Under the pieces are notes generated by a model, which saw only the letters and a list, made by a program, of their open reading frames with translations, was not told where the DNA came from and ran no database searches. Shown here one piece after another: positions 49,636 through 58,510 of a stretch of 64,000 bases of DNA. Position 1 is the first letter of the stretch; each line of letters opens with the position of its first letter. The translations under genes and the position numbers were made by a program. The DNA lies in NCBI GenBank assembly GCA_934699585.1, contig CAKUWY010000008.1:1-64000 (forward strand). The letters are read 5' to 3'. Source of the DNA: an uncultured Fibrobacter sp. Its GTDB lineage: Bacteria > Fibrobacterota > Fibrobacteria > Fibrobacterales > Fibrobacteraceae.

Positions 49636-50997
49636 ATGAAAATAAAACTTCTAATCTGTTTCTTATGCGCGCTGATTCTAGGGATTGCAGGCTGCAACCT
49701 GTTTAATCCCACAGGTTCGGCGAATATTGATTCTGGTGATGCCAACGCACTGACGTACGAAGGCTATCAAAAATTCCGCGCAAACGACTACGGCGAAGCG
49801 GAATACTATTTCAGAAAAGCCCTCGAAGCGGACTCAAGCCACTCGGAAGCGTGGTATGGTCTAGCCAAAGCCATCCTAAACCGTCAAGGGATAAATTCCT
49901 TTGAACTACTCAAGTATGTCAACACCGATGGCGAACGGTCCACCATGCCCATATCAAAAATGGACGATGAAACCGCCTCTAGATACCAAGGCAATATCGA
50001 TGCCGTCATTGATTTCGTCAAACTGTTCATATACTACGACACCACTGGAAAACTCGACGGCGTTGTCAATTACAGGAAAATTTCTGACAGTTACATGCTC
50101 CTGCAAATGTTCAGGACCATGCTACTTCTCCGTAAGGTAATGCCAAACATCCCGGCCTGCGCCAACATTGACCCAGCCACAGGCGCAGCCGAATGCAGCC
50201 TCGGAGATATTCTCAACGGACTACACGGGAACATGTCAATAGAAGTCTTGAATTCCCTTAACGAGACCTTCGCGACATGCGCCAACAATCCAGACGCAAT
50301 GGGATCCGTAGCAAGCCAGTTCCTACCCGGTTTCGGCGACATGCTTTCTCCCGAGGGCAAAAAGGTAACCACTAGCGCCTCCTGCGACGCCATGAGGAGC
50401 ATCACCACTACATCTGACAACCCCGAAGAAAACGAGAAAGCTCTATCTACGGTAATTTCTTTTTCAGGGTACAGCCAATCGGTCGATGAAGACGGAGATG
50501 GATGCAATGACGAGGAAATCATCGACGGGCAGGACAACGACGGCGATGGCGAAATCGACGAAGACCCCAGGGACCAGTCGGACCTATTCTCCTACGATGA
50601 AATGGCAATTGCCAGAAATGCGATTACCCATCAAACGGGTGCAGCAAACCTGCTCATCATCACCTCTGTCGCCCCAAACAGCAAATATGAAAATGTAGAT
50701 ATTGATATGGACGGAAGAAAGGCTGAAAGCGATGAATGGGAATTCGTCTATTCCGAATACCAGAGAAGGGTTGAAAACAACAACCACAGATTCAAGTTCG
50801 CCGAAAAGCTGGTATTCAATCCACAAGGCCTACCTTTTGAAACTTTTATGGAAAGGAAACAGGCCGTTGCCAAGGACTACGAGGGCAAATACAGTCTAAA
50901 ATACCGAAAAGAGACTATTGGTGGATGCTGGGTCAACTATTCTCAAGAAGACTTTCTCAAGGCTCTTGAGGCACAAAGAGTGAGGTACGAAGAATGA
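49636..50997 (+). CDS. Lipoprotein with TPR and calcium-loop region
   Basis: A 453-residue lipoprotein (lipobox GIAGC, Cys20). Residues about 38-75 form a tetratricopeptide repeat (EGYQKFRANDYGEAEYYFRK, ALEADSSHSEAWYGLA). Residues about 280-312 are Asp-rich calcium loops like thrombospondin type 3 repeats (VDEDGDGCNDEEIIDGQDND, GDGEIDEDP), and VDIDMDGRKAESDEWEF is another such loop. The following outer-membrane gene overlaps by four bases (ATGA). Probably a periplasm-facing assembly or cargo partner of that barrel, by inference. Confidence 0.85.
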   Translation: MKIKLLICFLCALILGIAGCNLFNPTGSANIDSGDANALTYEGYQKFRANDYGEAEYYFRKALEADSSHSEAWYGLAKAILNRQGINSFELLKYVNTDGERSTMPISKMDDETASRYQGNIDAVIDFVKLFIYYDTTGKLDGVVNYRKISDSYMLLQMFRTMLLLRKVMPNIPACANIDPATGAAECSLGDILNGLHGNMSIEVLNSLNETFATCANNPDAMGSVASQFLPGFGDMLSPEGKKVTTSASCDAMRSITTTSDNPEENEKALSTVISFSGYSQSVDEDGDGCNDEEIIDGQDNDGDGEIDEDPRDQSDLFSYDEMAIARNAITHQTGAANLLIITSVAPNSKYENVDIDMDGRKAESDEWEFVYSEYQRRVENNNHRFKFAEKLVFNPQGLPFETFMERKQAVAKDYEGKYSLKYRKETIGGCWVNYSQEDFLKALEAQRVRYEE

Positions 50998-52241
50998 AAC
51001 GCCTCGTCATTTATTTAACCTTGTGCCTCGTTTCCTGTGCTTTGGCACTCAAGGCGCCTACCCATCATTCCCTGCGCGCCGAAGCCATGGGTAATGCCCA
51101 TGTGGCCGTTGTCGATGACAAGGAAGCCATCTACTTCAACTACGCCGGTCTAACCCAAATCAACAAGCTCGGCAACTACGACAAGTTCCCCGAAACGGGC
51201 TACTACCCCAGAAACTTCGGCGACATGCGTCTAAACCTGGGTGGTGCAGGGCCTTTCGAAACCTATTTCCACACCTATAACGTAGCCAAGGACCTACAGG
51301 GTATATACCAAGGGGCATCCAACGAAGCTGCTGCCAACGGGCTCAAGGCGTCATCGGTCTTGATGGATTCCCTGTCTGCCCATCCTGAGCTGATGCACAA
51401 GGTAAACAGCTACGACCACAAGAGCTTAGCCATGAAGCTCAAGTTCGATGCAGAACTCGCCTTTCATGGTATCGGCGGTGCAGTCTGGGTAGATGCAAAT
51501 GTTGCCCCCTACCTGGATGCAGGCATCATCCTCCCCAACATGGGAATCGACACTTTCTATGTGGATGGAGTTGTCCAGGGCGGTATATCTTACGGATTTA
51601 CCGACAAGCTTTCTGTTGGTTTCGGTGCAAAAGCAGTCAAGCGTCACAAGGTAGAAATGCTGACCATCGACATCTTGAATTATGACACTATGCAAGACAC
51701 CCTTGAAGACCGTTACCATGACGCGACGGATCATATTTTTGATTTCAATTCCATTTCCATGGGTATAGACCTTGGCATCTTGTACCAACTTACCCGCGAA
51801 GTTAGGGTGGGTACATCCGTCAGGGACATTTATTTCAAGGAACTAGCGGGCGACAAGATTACGCCAAACTGGACAGTTGGCGCCAACTACAGCCCGAGAT
51901 TCTTTAACAAGAATACGGGCTATGGGCATAAGTTCAACATTGCCATGGACTATGCCGACATTGTGAACAGCACGAACAACTACAAGCCTTTATCCCATAT
52001 AAATTTCGGTGTAGAAGTTGAACAAAACCTCATCGCCTGGCCCGGATATTATTACGGAGTCCGAGCTTTGGCCGTCCGTTTATCAGGCGGTTTCAAGGGG
52101 GGCTACCCCGCGGCTGGTATTGCACTGGAAGCGCTTCAGTTCTTCACGCTTGAATTTGCAACGTGGGCCGAGGAACTGGGTTACTATACCGGCCAAGACG
52201 AAGAACGTATCTATATGGTCCAGATGAGTTTAGGTTTCTAA
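50994..52241 (+). CDS. Outer-membrane beta-barrel protein
   Basis: A 415-residue protein with signal peptide (MKRLVIYLTLCLVSCALA) and the N-terminal SLRAEAMGNAHVAVVDDKEA, IYFNYAGLTQI pattern of FadL/PorV/UPF0164-like barrels. Alternating strands follow, and the protein ends in the aromatic strand VQMSLGF expected for BAM recognition. It overlaps the upstream lipoprotein gene (ATGA) and is followed after two bases by the diguanylate cyclase gene. Transported substrate unknown. Confidence 0.85.
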   Translation: MKRLVIYLTLCLVSCALALKAPTHHSLRAEAMGNAHVAVVDDKEAIYFNYAGLTQINKLGNYDKFPETGYYPRNFGDMRLNLGGAGPFETYFHTYNVAKDLQGIYQGASNEAAANGLKASSVLMDSLSAHPELMHKVNSYDHKSLAMKLKFDAELAFHGIGGAVWVDANVAPYLDAGIILPNMGIDTFYVDGVVQGGISYGFTDKLSVGFGAKAVKRHKVEMLTIDILNYDTMQDTLEDRYHDATDHIFDFNSISMGIDLGILYQLTREVRVGTSVRDIYFKELAGDKITPNWTVGANYSPRFFNKNTGYGHKFNIAMDYADIVNSTNNYKPLSHINFGVEVEQNLIAWPGYYYGVRALAVRLSGGFKGGYPAAGIALEALQFFTLEFATWAEELGYYTGQDEERIYMVQMSLGF

Positions 52242-52243
52242 CC

Positions 52244-53239
52244 ATGAGTGTAAACGAGCTGGAAACACTGCCCATCTCAAGGGCACAATTCTTAAAGACT
52301 GACATATTTAAAAATGTTTCCTTTGAGAGTTTAGCCGGCTACTTGCTCAGTTGTAAGAAAATCGAAGCAGAACCAGGAACCCTACTCATAGACCCAAACC
52401 AACCTGAACGGCGTCTTCTCGTGTTACTCGACGGACTACTAGAAGTGGTGTTGCAGTCCCAGGGAGGAACCTTCACGGACAACATTTTGCCAGGACATTG
52501 TGCTGGCGAGATGTCCATCTTTGACAACGTGAGGCCCAGTGCCCAAGTTTTCGCCAAAGAAAAAAGTACTCTTCTTGTCGTGGAAGCTGACATCGCTCTC
52601 GCCATGCTCAACGCCTCCCACGATTTATGCCTGAATTTCTTGCAACTTTTGAGCAGGAGATTACGCAACAACAATAAGGTCGTTTGCGAAGAGGAATACC
52701 ACATCCGCTGCATTGAAGAAAACGCCAAGGTAGATTCTTTGACAGGACTACACAACCGTCGTTGGCTTGAAGATACTTATACTAGAGAACTCAAGCGTAG
52801 TAATGACGGGAATTTCAGTCTGTCGGCTTTCATGCTGGACATTGACCATTTTAAAAACATCAACGACACCTACGGGCATTTGGCCGGCGACCAAGTTCTT
52901 ATTGCTGTAGCGCAAGAGATTACCCGCTGCCTTAGGCCCAGCGACATGCCGGTACGCTACGGAGGTGAAGAATTCACGGTATTCCTGCCCAACACTACTG
53001 TTGACAACGCCAAAATCATTGCAGAAAGATTGCGTGCGGGAGTAGAAAAGATTCGCGTCGCCCTTTCTACTGGTGAGGTAATAACTGTTACCATAAGCGT
53101 CGGTTTTACGGAACGGCAAGCCGGCGACACCGTAGAGTCTATCATCAAGCGGGCAGACGACGCCCTATACCACGCCAAAGAATCAGGCCGCAACCGCGTG
53201 TGCCTGAACCTAGGCGAAGATTCCATGTTCCTATTCTGA
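52244..53239 (+). CDS. Cyclic-nucleotide-binding diguanylate cyclase
   Basis: A 331-residue signalling enzyme. Residues about 10-130 are a cNMP-binding/Crp-type sensor (PGTLLIDPNQPERRLLVLLD, LPGHCAGEMSIFDNVRPSAQ). Residues about 165-325 are a GGDEF domain with DSLTGLHNRRWLED, LDIDHFKNINDTYGHLAGD and the active site RYGGEEF. The inhibitory I-site RxxD (RPSD) lies exactly five residues before GGEEF, so product feedback is likely. It makes cyclic di-GMP. Its ATG follows the barrel gene stop by two bases. Confidence 0.92.
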   Translation: MSVNELETLPISRAQFLKTDIFKNVSFESLAGYLLSCKKIEAEPGTLLIDPNQPERRLLVLLDGLLEVVLQSQGGTFTDNILPGHCAGEMSIFDNVRPSAQVFAKEKSTLLVVEADIALAMLNASHDLCLNFLQLLSRRLRNNNKVVCEEEYHIRCIEENAKVDSLTGLHNRRWLEDTYTRELKRSNDGNFSLSAFMLDIDHFKNINDTYGHLAGDQVLIAVAQEITRCLRPSDMPVRYGGEEFTVFLPNTTVDNAKIIAERLRAGVEKIRVALSTGEVITVTISVGFTERQAGDTVESIIKRADDALYHAKESGRNRVCLNLGEDSMFLF

Positions 53240-53282
53240 CCGGGCTGGCAGAAAGTATATTGATTCTTACCACCGGCCAGCC

Positions 53283-53503
53283 CTCTCGCAACCACGCCTC
53301 GTTAATAAACCTAAGCCGAACACAGCAGAAACAAGTTTACTTGTTTCTATTGTTGAGGCGCCAGTTTATGCGATGTAATCGCAATACGAGGCGCTTGTTG
53401 CTCACAGAAGCGGCCGCAAAGCCTAAAAACAAGAATAAAAAATTGGCTTGACTTTGCTCTCGCAACCACGCCTCGTCAATACGAGGCGTTTGTTGCTCAC
53501 AGA
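53283..53503. repeat. Duplicated nested hairpin element
   Basis: The arms GCAACCACGCCTCGT and ACGAGGCG-TTTGTTGC form a long hairpin at about 53462-53497. The same arms occur at about 53288-53302 and 53384-53408 but are separated by about 80 bases holding two smaller hairpins (GAAACAAGT/ACTTGTTTC at 53328-53347, GCGAT/ATCGC at 53369-53381). Each copy begins with CTCTCGCAACC and ends in GCTCACAGA. The minus-strand hisD gene ends just after. Confidence 0.78.
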
Positions 53504-53507
53504 CTCT

Positions 53508-54797
53508 TTACAGTCTCTTAAGGACCGCAGCAGCGTGATGGATAAAGCCTTCTTCGGTGGCGACGGCGGCAATGGCCTTCGCATTCTTCTTGATGGCACG
53601 CTCGCTGTAGCGGATGATGCTCATACGCTTCAGGAAGTCATAGACACCCAGCGGGCTGAAGAAGCGGCCCGTGCCGTTGGTAGGCAGCACGTGGTTCGGG
53701 CCTGCAAAGTAGTCGCCCACCGGCTCAGAGGACCAGGGGCCGATAAACACGGCACCCGCGTTCTCGATCTGGGCCGCCATGGATTCGGCTTCGCTGGTCA
53801 TCACTTCGAGGTGTTCCGGAGCAATGCGGTTTGCGATTTCCACGCCGTCGAACCAGTTCTTCACCACCAAAATGCGGCCGAAATTACCCAGAACCTTCTC
53901 GAGGAGCTCACGCTTCGGGGAATTTTCCACCTGGATATCCACGCAGGCGCTAATCATCTGGGCGGTTTCCATGTTGTCGGTAATGCAGATGGCCGCCTCG
54001 AAGCCGGAACCGTGTTCCGCCTGGCTAAGCAAGTCAGCCGCAACGAAGTCCGGATCGCAGGTGTTGTCCGCCATCACCAGCACTTCGCTGGGGCCTGCCA
54101 CCATGTCAATATCCACGACGCCAAATACTTCCTTCTTGGCGATTGCCGCAAACACGTTGCCCGGACCCACAATCTTGTCGACGCGTTCCACGACAGTCTT
54201 GCCCTTGGCATCCTTGGCGCCATAAGCCAAGAGACCGATAGCCTGAGCGCCGCCGATGTGGTAGACTTCGGTAATGCCCAGTTCCTGCAGCACGAATGCG
54301 ACAGCGCGGTTGATTTCGCCCTTGATGGGTGTCACCACCACGATATCTTCCACGCCGGCAACGAGAGCCGGGACCGCGTTCATGATGACGGTGCTCGGGT
54401 AAATGCCCGCACCGCCCGGCACGTAGAGGCCTACCCGCTTCATGGGGCGGATACGCTGGCCGAGGACCACGCCGTCCTTCCCTTCCATGAGCCAGGATTC
54501 TTCCATCTGGTTCTTGTGGAAATCGCGGACGTTCTTGATGGCCTGCTTCAGGGCCTTCTGCAGTTCCTTCGGGCACTTGGCGGCAGACTTCGCGATGGCC
54601 GAAACCGGCACGCGGATGCTCTTGCCCTTGAGGCCGTCGAACTTCTGGGCGTATTTCGTCGCCTTCGCGATGCCGCCCTTCTTGATGTCGGCAAGGATCT
54701 GCATCACCTTGTCGTGAATTTCCCTGCTCGGGGCGACTTCGCGCCCGCAAATGCGTTCAATTTCAGCAGATTTCGGAGTAACCTTGATTATTTTCAT
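53508..54797 (-). CDS. hisD: Histidinol dehydrogenase
   Basis: A 429-residue zinc enzyme catalysing the last two steps of histidine synthesis. Motifs are KRVGLYVPGGAGIYPSTVIM, VTPIKGE, HIGGAQAIGLLAYG, KIVGPGNVFAAIAKKEV, DMVAGPSEVLVMAD, LLSQAEHGSGFEA and IAPEHLEVM, covering the zinc ligands (Gln, His, Asp, His). Length is normal. Other his genes are not adjacent (hisI lies 21 kb away), so the pathway is scattered. The upstream gap holds TCATTCTGAGCGAAG-type repeats. Confidence 0.97.
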   Translation of the reverse strand: MKIIKVTPKSAEIERICGREVAPSREIHDKVMQILADIKKGGIAKATKYAQKFDGLKGKSIRVPVSAIAKSAAKCPKELQKALKQAIKNVRDFHKNQMEESWLMEGKDGVVLGQRIRPMKRVGLYVPGGAGIYPSTVIMNAVPALVAGVEDIVVVTPIKGEINRAVAFVLQELGITEVYHIGGAQAIGLLAYGAKDAKGKTVVERVDKIVGPGNVFAAIAKKEVFGVVDIDMVAGPSEVLVMADNTCDPDFVAADLLSQAEHGSGFEAAICITDNMETAQMISACVDIQVENSPKRELLEKVLGNFGRILVVKNWFDGVEIANRIAPEHLEVMTSEAESMAAQIENAGAVFIGPWSSEPVGDYFAGPNHVLPTNGTGRFFSPLGVYDFLKRMSIIRYSERAIKKNAKAIAAVATEEGFIHHAAAVLKRL

Positions 54798-54814
54798 AGT
54801 CTTTCTTTCCTACT

Positions 54815-54910
54815 GTGTCATTCTGAGCGAAGAACCGAAGGTTCGTAGTCGAAGAATCTAGATCCTTCGACGCCCCTATCGCCACGCTCCAGGGTCGCTC
54901 AGGATGACTA
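54815..54910. repeat. Dispersed TCATTCTGAGCGAAG / AGGATGAC repeat
   Basis: Begins TGTCATTCTGAGCGAAG and ends GGTCGCTCAGGATGAC, nearly inverted ends of a unit widely seen in bacterial intergenic DNA. A related piece, TGTCATCCTGAATGCGAAGC, lies at 22827. Confidence 0.65.
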
Positions 54911-54918
54911 TACATTCA

Positions 54919-56625
54919 TCATTTTCGTTTCGAGAGGCCAGCCAAGTTCCGAACCTTGCGGGCCGTAAGTTTCTTCGGCTTCGCAGGAGCAGGTTCTTCC
55001 TTCGCAGTAGCCTTCGCAGCAATTGGTTTCACATCGATATGCTTGTAGGGCTTTTCAATGACCTTCTCATCCAGCAAAATCTTGTAGGTAAGTCCATCTA
55101 CGAAGGCCATCCAGGACGCCTCGATGATATTGCTCGAGACGCCCACCACGTTCCAGTAGCCCTTCTCGTCACCGAAGGTGGTCCACACGCGGACCGTAGC
55201 GTCTGAAGCAACGTTACTTCCGAGAACGCGGACCTTGAAGTCGTCCAGGCGGACTTTCGCCATATTCGGGAAGAACGGGAGCAACGCCTTGCGGAGTGCT
55301 GCGTCCAGGGCGTTCACCGGGCCGTCTCCTTCGCTCACCTGATGGCTAATCTTGTCGCCAATCTGGAGCTTGACCGTTGCCTGTGAAACAGACACGCCCT
55401 GAGTGGTCTTGTCTTCGATGACACGGTAGCCTAGCACCTTGAAAGGCTCCTGCACCATGCCCAGGTGGCGGTACACCAAAAGCTTGAAACTGGCCTCGGC
55501 AGAGTCGAAATGCCAGCCCGCGTTCTCACGTTCCTTGATGAGCGTAAGAAGCTTGCCCACTACAGGGTCCTTCTTGTCAATACCCGGCTTGATTGCCTTG
55601 AGCTTTTCCACAACGAGAGAGCCTCCCGCTTGGTCGCTGGTCACAAACACTCGGTCGTTTCCAACAGCATGGGGGTCAATATGCTCAAAACTACGGCTTA
55701 CCTTCATCACGCCATCGATGTGGGCTCCACCCTTGTGGGCAAAGGCCGCATCGCCTACGTACGGGGCATGAGGATCGCTGGGCAGGTTCACAATCTGGTC
55801 AATGCTGCTACTCAACTGACGAAGCCTTGCAATCTTCTTGGCCGCAAAGAACTTTGCGTCCATCTTGAAATGCAGGTCTGCAGCAATGGTGGTGAGGTTC
55901 GCGTTTCCGCAGCGTTCACCAAAGCCGTTCACTACGCCCTGTACCATCACGGCACCGTTCTTGACGGCATAAAGGCTGTTGCACACCGCAAGTCCGGAAT
56001 CATCGTGAACGTGGATCCCGAGAGGTGTAGAAATATGCTTTTTTACTTCCTTGATAATGCTTTTCAGTTCCCAAGGCATGGTTCCGCCATTGGTATCGCA
56101 AAGCACGATACAGTCCGCATGGCCCTTTTCTGCCGCACGGAGGGTCTCGATGGCATATTCCGGATTCGCCTTGTAGCCGTCAAAGAAATGTTCCGCATCG
56201 TAGATGACCTCTTCGGAATGTTCCTTGAGGTAGGCCACCGAGGACTCGATCATGTCCAGGTTTTCTTCCAGGGTGGTGCGGATAACGTCGGTCACATGCA
56301 AGTCCCAGCTCTTGCCGAAAATGGTCTTTACGGGAGCACCGGACTTTACCAGGGCCTGCAACAGCGGGTCCTTTTCGGGTAACACCTTGGGGCGGCGAGT
56401 GGAGCCGAAAGCAGCAATCTTCGCATGTTTCAGTTTAACTTCTTTAATCTTCTGGAAGAATTCCTCGTCGGTGGGGTTGCTTGGGTTCGGCCAGCCACCT
56501 TCGATATAGTCAAAACCGAAACTGTCCAGGAGTCTTGCTATCTGCAGCTTGTCCGCCAGGGACAAACTGATTTTCCTATCCTGGTTACCGTCGCGGAGGG
56601 TCGTGTCGTACAAAAAAACTTTCAT
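54919..56625 (-). CDS. cimA: Citramalate synthase (2-isopropylmalate synthase family)
   Basis: A 568-residue enzyme condensing pyruvate with acetyl-CoA to citramalate for isoleucine synthesis. The HMGL-like barrel starts LYDTTLRDGNQDRKISLSLA, has GFDYIEGGWPNPSNP, and the metal site HVHDDSGLAVCNS plus NGFGERCGNANL. A LeuA-type allosteric domain follows (about 400-520). GGWP.NP and the length fit the CimA class rather than LeuA. The last 35 residues are a basic Lys/Pro/Ala extension (EEPAPAKPKKLTARKVRNLA). The ATG at 56625 follows TATCTTTGGGCAC. Confidence 0.92.
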   Translation of the reverse strand: MKVFLYDTTLRDGNQDRKISLSLADKLQIARLLDSFGFDYIEGGWPNPSNPTDEEFFQKIKEVKLKHAKIAAFGSTRRPKVLPEKDPLLQALVKSGAPVKTIFGKSWDLHVTDVIRTTLEENLDMIESSVAYLKEHSEEVIYDAEHFFDGYKANPEYAIETLRAAEKGHADCIVLCDTNGGTMPWELKSIIKEVKKHISTPLGIHVHDDSGLAVCNSLYAVKNGAVMVQGVVNGFGERCGNANLTTIAADLHFKMDAKFFAAKKIARLRQLSSSIDQIVNLPSDPHAPYVGDAAFAHKGGAHIDGVMKVSRSFEHIDPHAVGNDRVFVTSDQAGGSLVVEKLKAIKPGIDKKDPVVGKLLTLIKERENAGWHFDSAEASFKLLVYRHLGMVQEPFKVLGYRVIEDKTTQGVSVSQATVKLQIGDKISHQVSEGDGPVNALDAALRKALLPFFPNMAKVRLDDFKVRVLGSNVASDATVRVWTTFGDEKGYWNVVGVSSNIIEASWMAFVDGLTYKILLDEKVIEKPYKHIDVKPIAAKATAKEEPAPAKPKKLTARKVRNLAGLSKRK

Positions 56626-56743
56626 GTGCCCAAAGATAAAAAAACAAATATATTCAGAGAATTCAAAGCATTCACAAAGTTTTGTAAAATCACCAATCCT
56701 ATCAATTAAACTATATTTCAGCCCATAATTCAAGAGACCCACT

Positions 56744-57835
56744 ATGTTCGACTTTTATACCGAAGACAAAATCAATGCCGTGGACGCCAAGTTCGAGGCT
56801 CAAAAAATCGCTTTCGCCCCCCTCAGTTTCCATGCCGCCAAGGCCCTCCGGGACATGGGAATCCTGGAAGAAATCAGTAACGCCCGCAAGAACGGCATCA
56901 CGGTTTCAGAACTTTCCAAAAAACTGGGCATTTCCCTCTATGGCGTGGGCGTTCTTATCGAGATGGGCCTCGGCATGGGTGCCATCAAGCTCCACAAGGA
57001 TTCCAAAGAAGACGACCTGCGGCTCACCCTCGGGAAAATTGGATTTTTCCTGATGAAGGACGAAATGACCCAGGTGAACATGGACTTTTCCGAAGACATC
57101 TGCTACCTGGGCGCAGAGGATATGCAAGAAGCTATCCGCAAGGGAAAACCCGCCGGACTCAAGCACCTGGGCAACTGGAGTACGGTCTATCAGGGACTTT
57201 CCCAACTCACCGACCAGCAAAAAAAGAGCTGGTTCGGCTTTGACCATTTCTATTCCGACCTTGCCTTCCCCGAAGCGCTCCCCATCGTGTTCTCCAACCC
57301 CGTGGGCCGCCTGTTCGACATCGGCGGAAACACCGCCAAGTGGGCCATTGCCTGCTGCAAGTACAACCCCGATGTAAAGGTTTCCATCATCGACCTGCCG
57401 GGCCAGACCGCCGTGGCCGAAAAGAACGCCAAGGCCGCCGGATTCGAGAACCGTATCGACATGGTTCCCTGCAACGTGCTGGACAACACTACCGAGTTCC
57501 CGAAAGGAGCCGACGCCGTATGGATGAGCCAGTTCCTGGACTGCTTCTCCCTGGAAGAAATCACCAAGATCTTGACTAAAATCCGCACCGCCGCCACCAC
57601 AGAAACGGATGTATATGTGCTGGAACCTCTGTGGGACAAGCAACGCTTCGAAGCGGCCGCCTACTCCCTGCAAGCCACGTCCCTCTACTTTACCTGCATT
57701 GCCAACGGAAACTCCAAGATGTACCGTTTCGAGGAACTGAAGCACGCCGTTGAAATCGCAGGCTTTGAACTGAAAGAAGCCCACCACAACGTTGGCCCCA
57801 ACAGTTATTCCCTGCTCCGGTTTAGAGTCAAGTGA
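56744..57835 (+). CDS. SAM-dependent O-methyltransferase-like protein
   Basis: A 363-residue methyltransferase of the plant/bacterial O-methyltransferase-2 layout: an N-terminal winged-helix dimerisation part (ISNARKNGITVSELSKKLGI, SLYGVGVLIEMGLG) and a Rossmann part with GRLFDIGGNTAKWAIACCKY, KVSIIDLPGQ and a WMSQFLDCFSLEEI active-site region. Similar methyltransferases accompany aryl-polyene and flexirubin pigment genes. The next gene resembles a ketosynthase-like protein of those clusters, which supports that role. TATATTT lies at 56711. Confidence 0.85.
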   Translation: MFDFYTEDKINAVDAKFEAQKIAFAPLSFHAAKALRDMGILEEISNARKNGITVSELSKKLGISLYGVGVLIEMGLGMGAIKLHKDSKEDDLRLTLGKIGFFLMKDEMTQVNMDFSEDICYLGAEDMQEAIRKGKPAGLKHLGNWSTVYQGLSQLTDQQKKSWFGFDHFYSDLAFPEALPIVFSNPVGRLFDIGGNTAKWAIACCKYNPDVKVSIIDLPGQTAVAEKNAKAAGFENRIDMVPCNVLDNTTEFPKGADAVWMSQFLDCFSLEEITKILTKIRTAATTETDVYVLEPLWDKQRFEAAAYSLQATSLYFTCIANGNSKMYRFEELKHAVEIAGFELKEAHHNVGPNSYSLLRFRVK

Positions 57836-57892
57836 TTAGTGATTAGGTTGTATGTTTTAGGGCAGCGGGTTACAAGAGGTGTCATCCTAGAA

Positions 57893-58510
57893 ATGGTTTA
57901 TATCGAAAAATTCAAGGTTTTTGTCCCGAGCGAAGTGGCGCCTCAGCCCGACGTGAAATTCGTGCCTATGCTCACCCGGCGCAGGCTCAGCCTCCTTTCC
58001 AAGATGGTGGTGTTCGTAAACGACGCCGTCTCCAAGGACTTACCGCCCTGCAAGGTGACCTTCGCCTCCCAATATGGCGAAATCTCCCAACAACTAAAAA
58101 TTTCAGACACTCTTTTACAGACCGGCAACGTATCTCCGGCACATTTTAGTTTATCTGTATTCAATGCTTCTATCGCCAATGCCACCATTCTCGAAAAGAA
58201 CACCGCCGGATATTCAGCCGTGTTTTCGGGAAAGGACGCCTTCCGTTATGGGCTTGCCGACTGCGTTGCCGCACTGGAATCGGGTTCCGAAAAAGAACGA
58301 ATTTTTATCTTCGCCGACGAAAAAATTCCAGAAACATACGCCCCCGTGGCTGGAGTTTCTTACCCCAACGCCTACTGCGCCCTGGCCCTGAGGCTTTCTG
58401 TAGAAAAAACCGAGGGCTCTATTGAACTGGACCACTCACCTCTGGCTGGCAACTTTGAGACCGCCGCAGACGAAGCCCTGGAATTCATTCGGACTCGGTT
58501 ACCGGCCTAA
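57893..58510 (+). CDS. Beta-ketoacyl-synthase-like (chain-length-factor type) short protein
   Basis: A 205-residue protein matching the truncated ketosynthase-like proteins of aryl-polyene clusters: PMLTRRRLSLLSKMVV, CKVTFASQYGEISQQLKI, and the core VSPAHFSLSVFNASIANATI, where active synthases carry a catalytic Cys; none is present here. A C-terminal region with AYCALALRLSV follows. It probably supports a partner ketosynthase rather than condensing on its own. The ATG at 57893 lies after a gap with heptamer-like words overlapping the methyltransferase stop. The two genes are likely functional partners. Confidence 0.75.
   Translation: MVYIEKFKVFVPSEVAPQPDVKFVPMLTRRRLSLLSKMVVFVNDAVSKDLPPCKVTFASQYGEISQQLKISDTLLQTGNVSPAHFSLSVFNASIANATILEKNTAGYSAVFSGKDAFRYGLADCVAALESGSEKERIFIFADEKIPETYAPVAGVSYPNAYCALALRLSVEKTEGSIELDHSPLAGNFETAADEALEFIRTRLPA

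Noticed and set aside
53466..53491. Simple terminator of the diguanylate cyclase operon
   Set aside because: The hairpin lacks a T-run and sits about 230 bases after the stop, in a duplicated element; a repeat is the better description.
53448..54848. 466-residue plus-strand frame opposite hisD
   Set aside because: Antisense shadow; its start lies in the repeat region.
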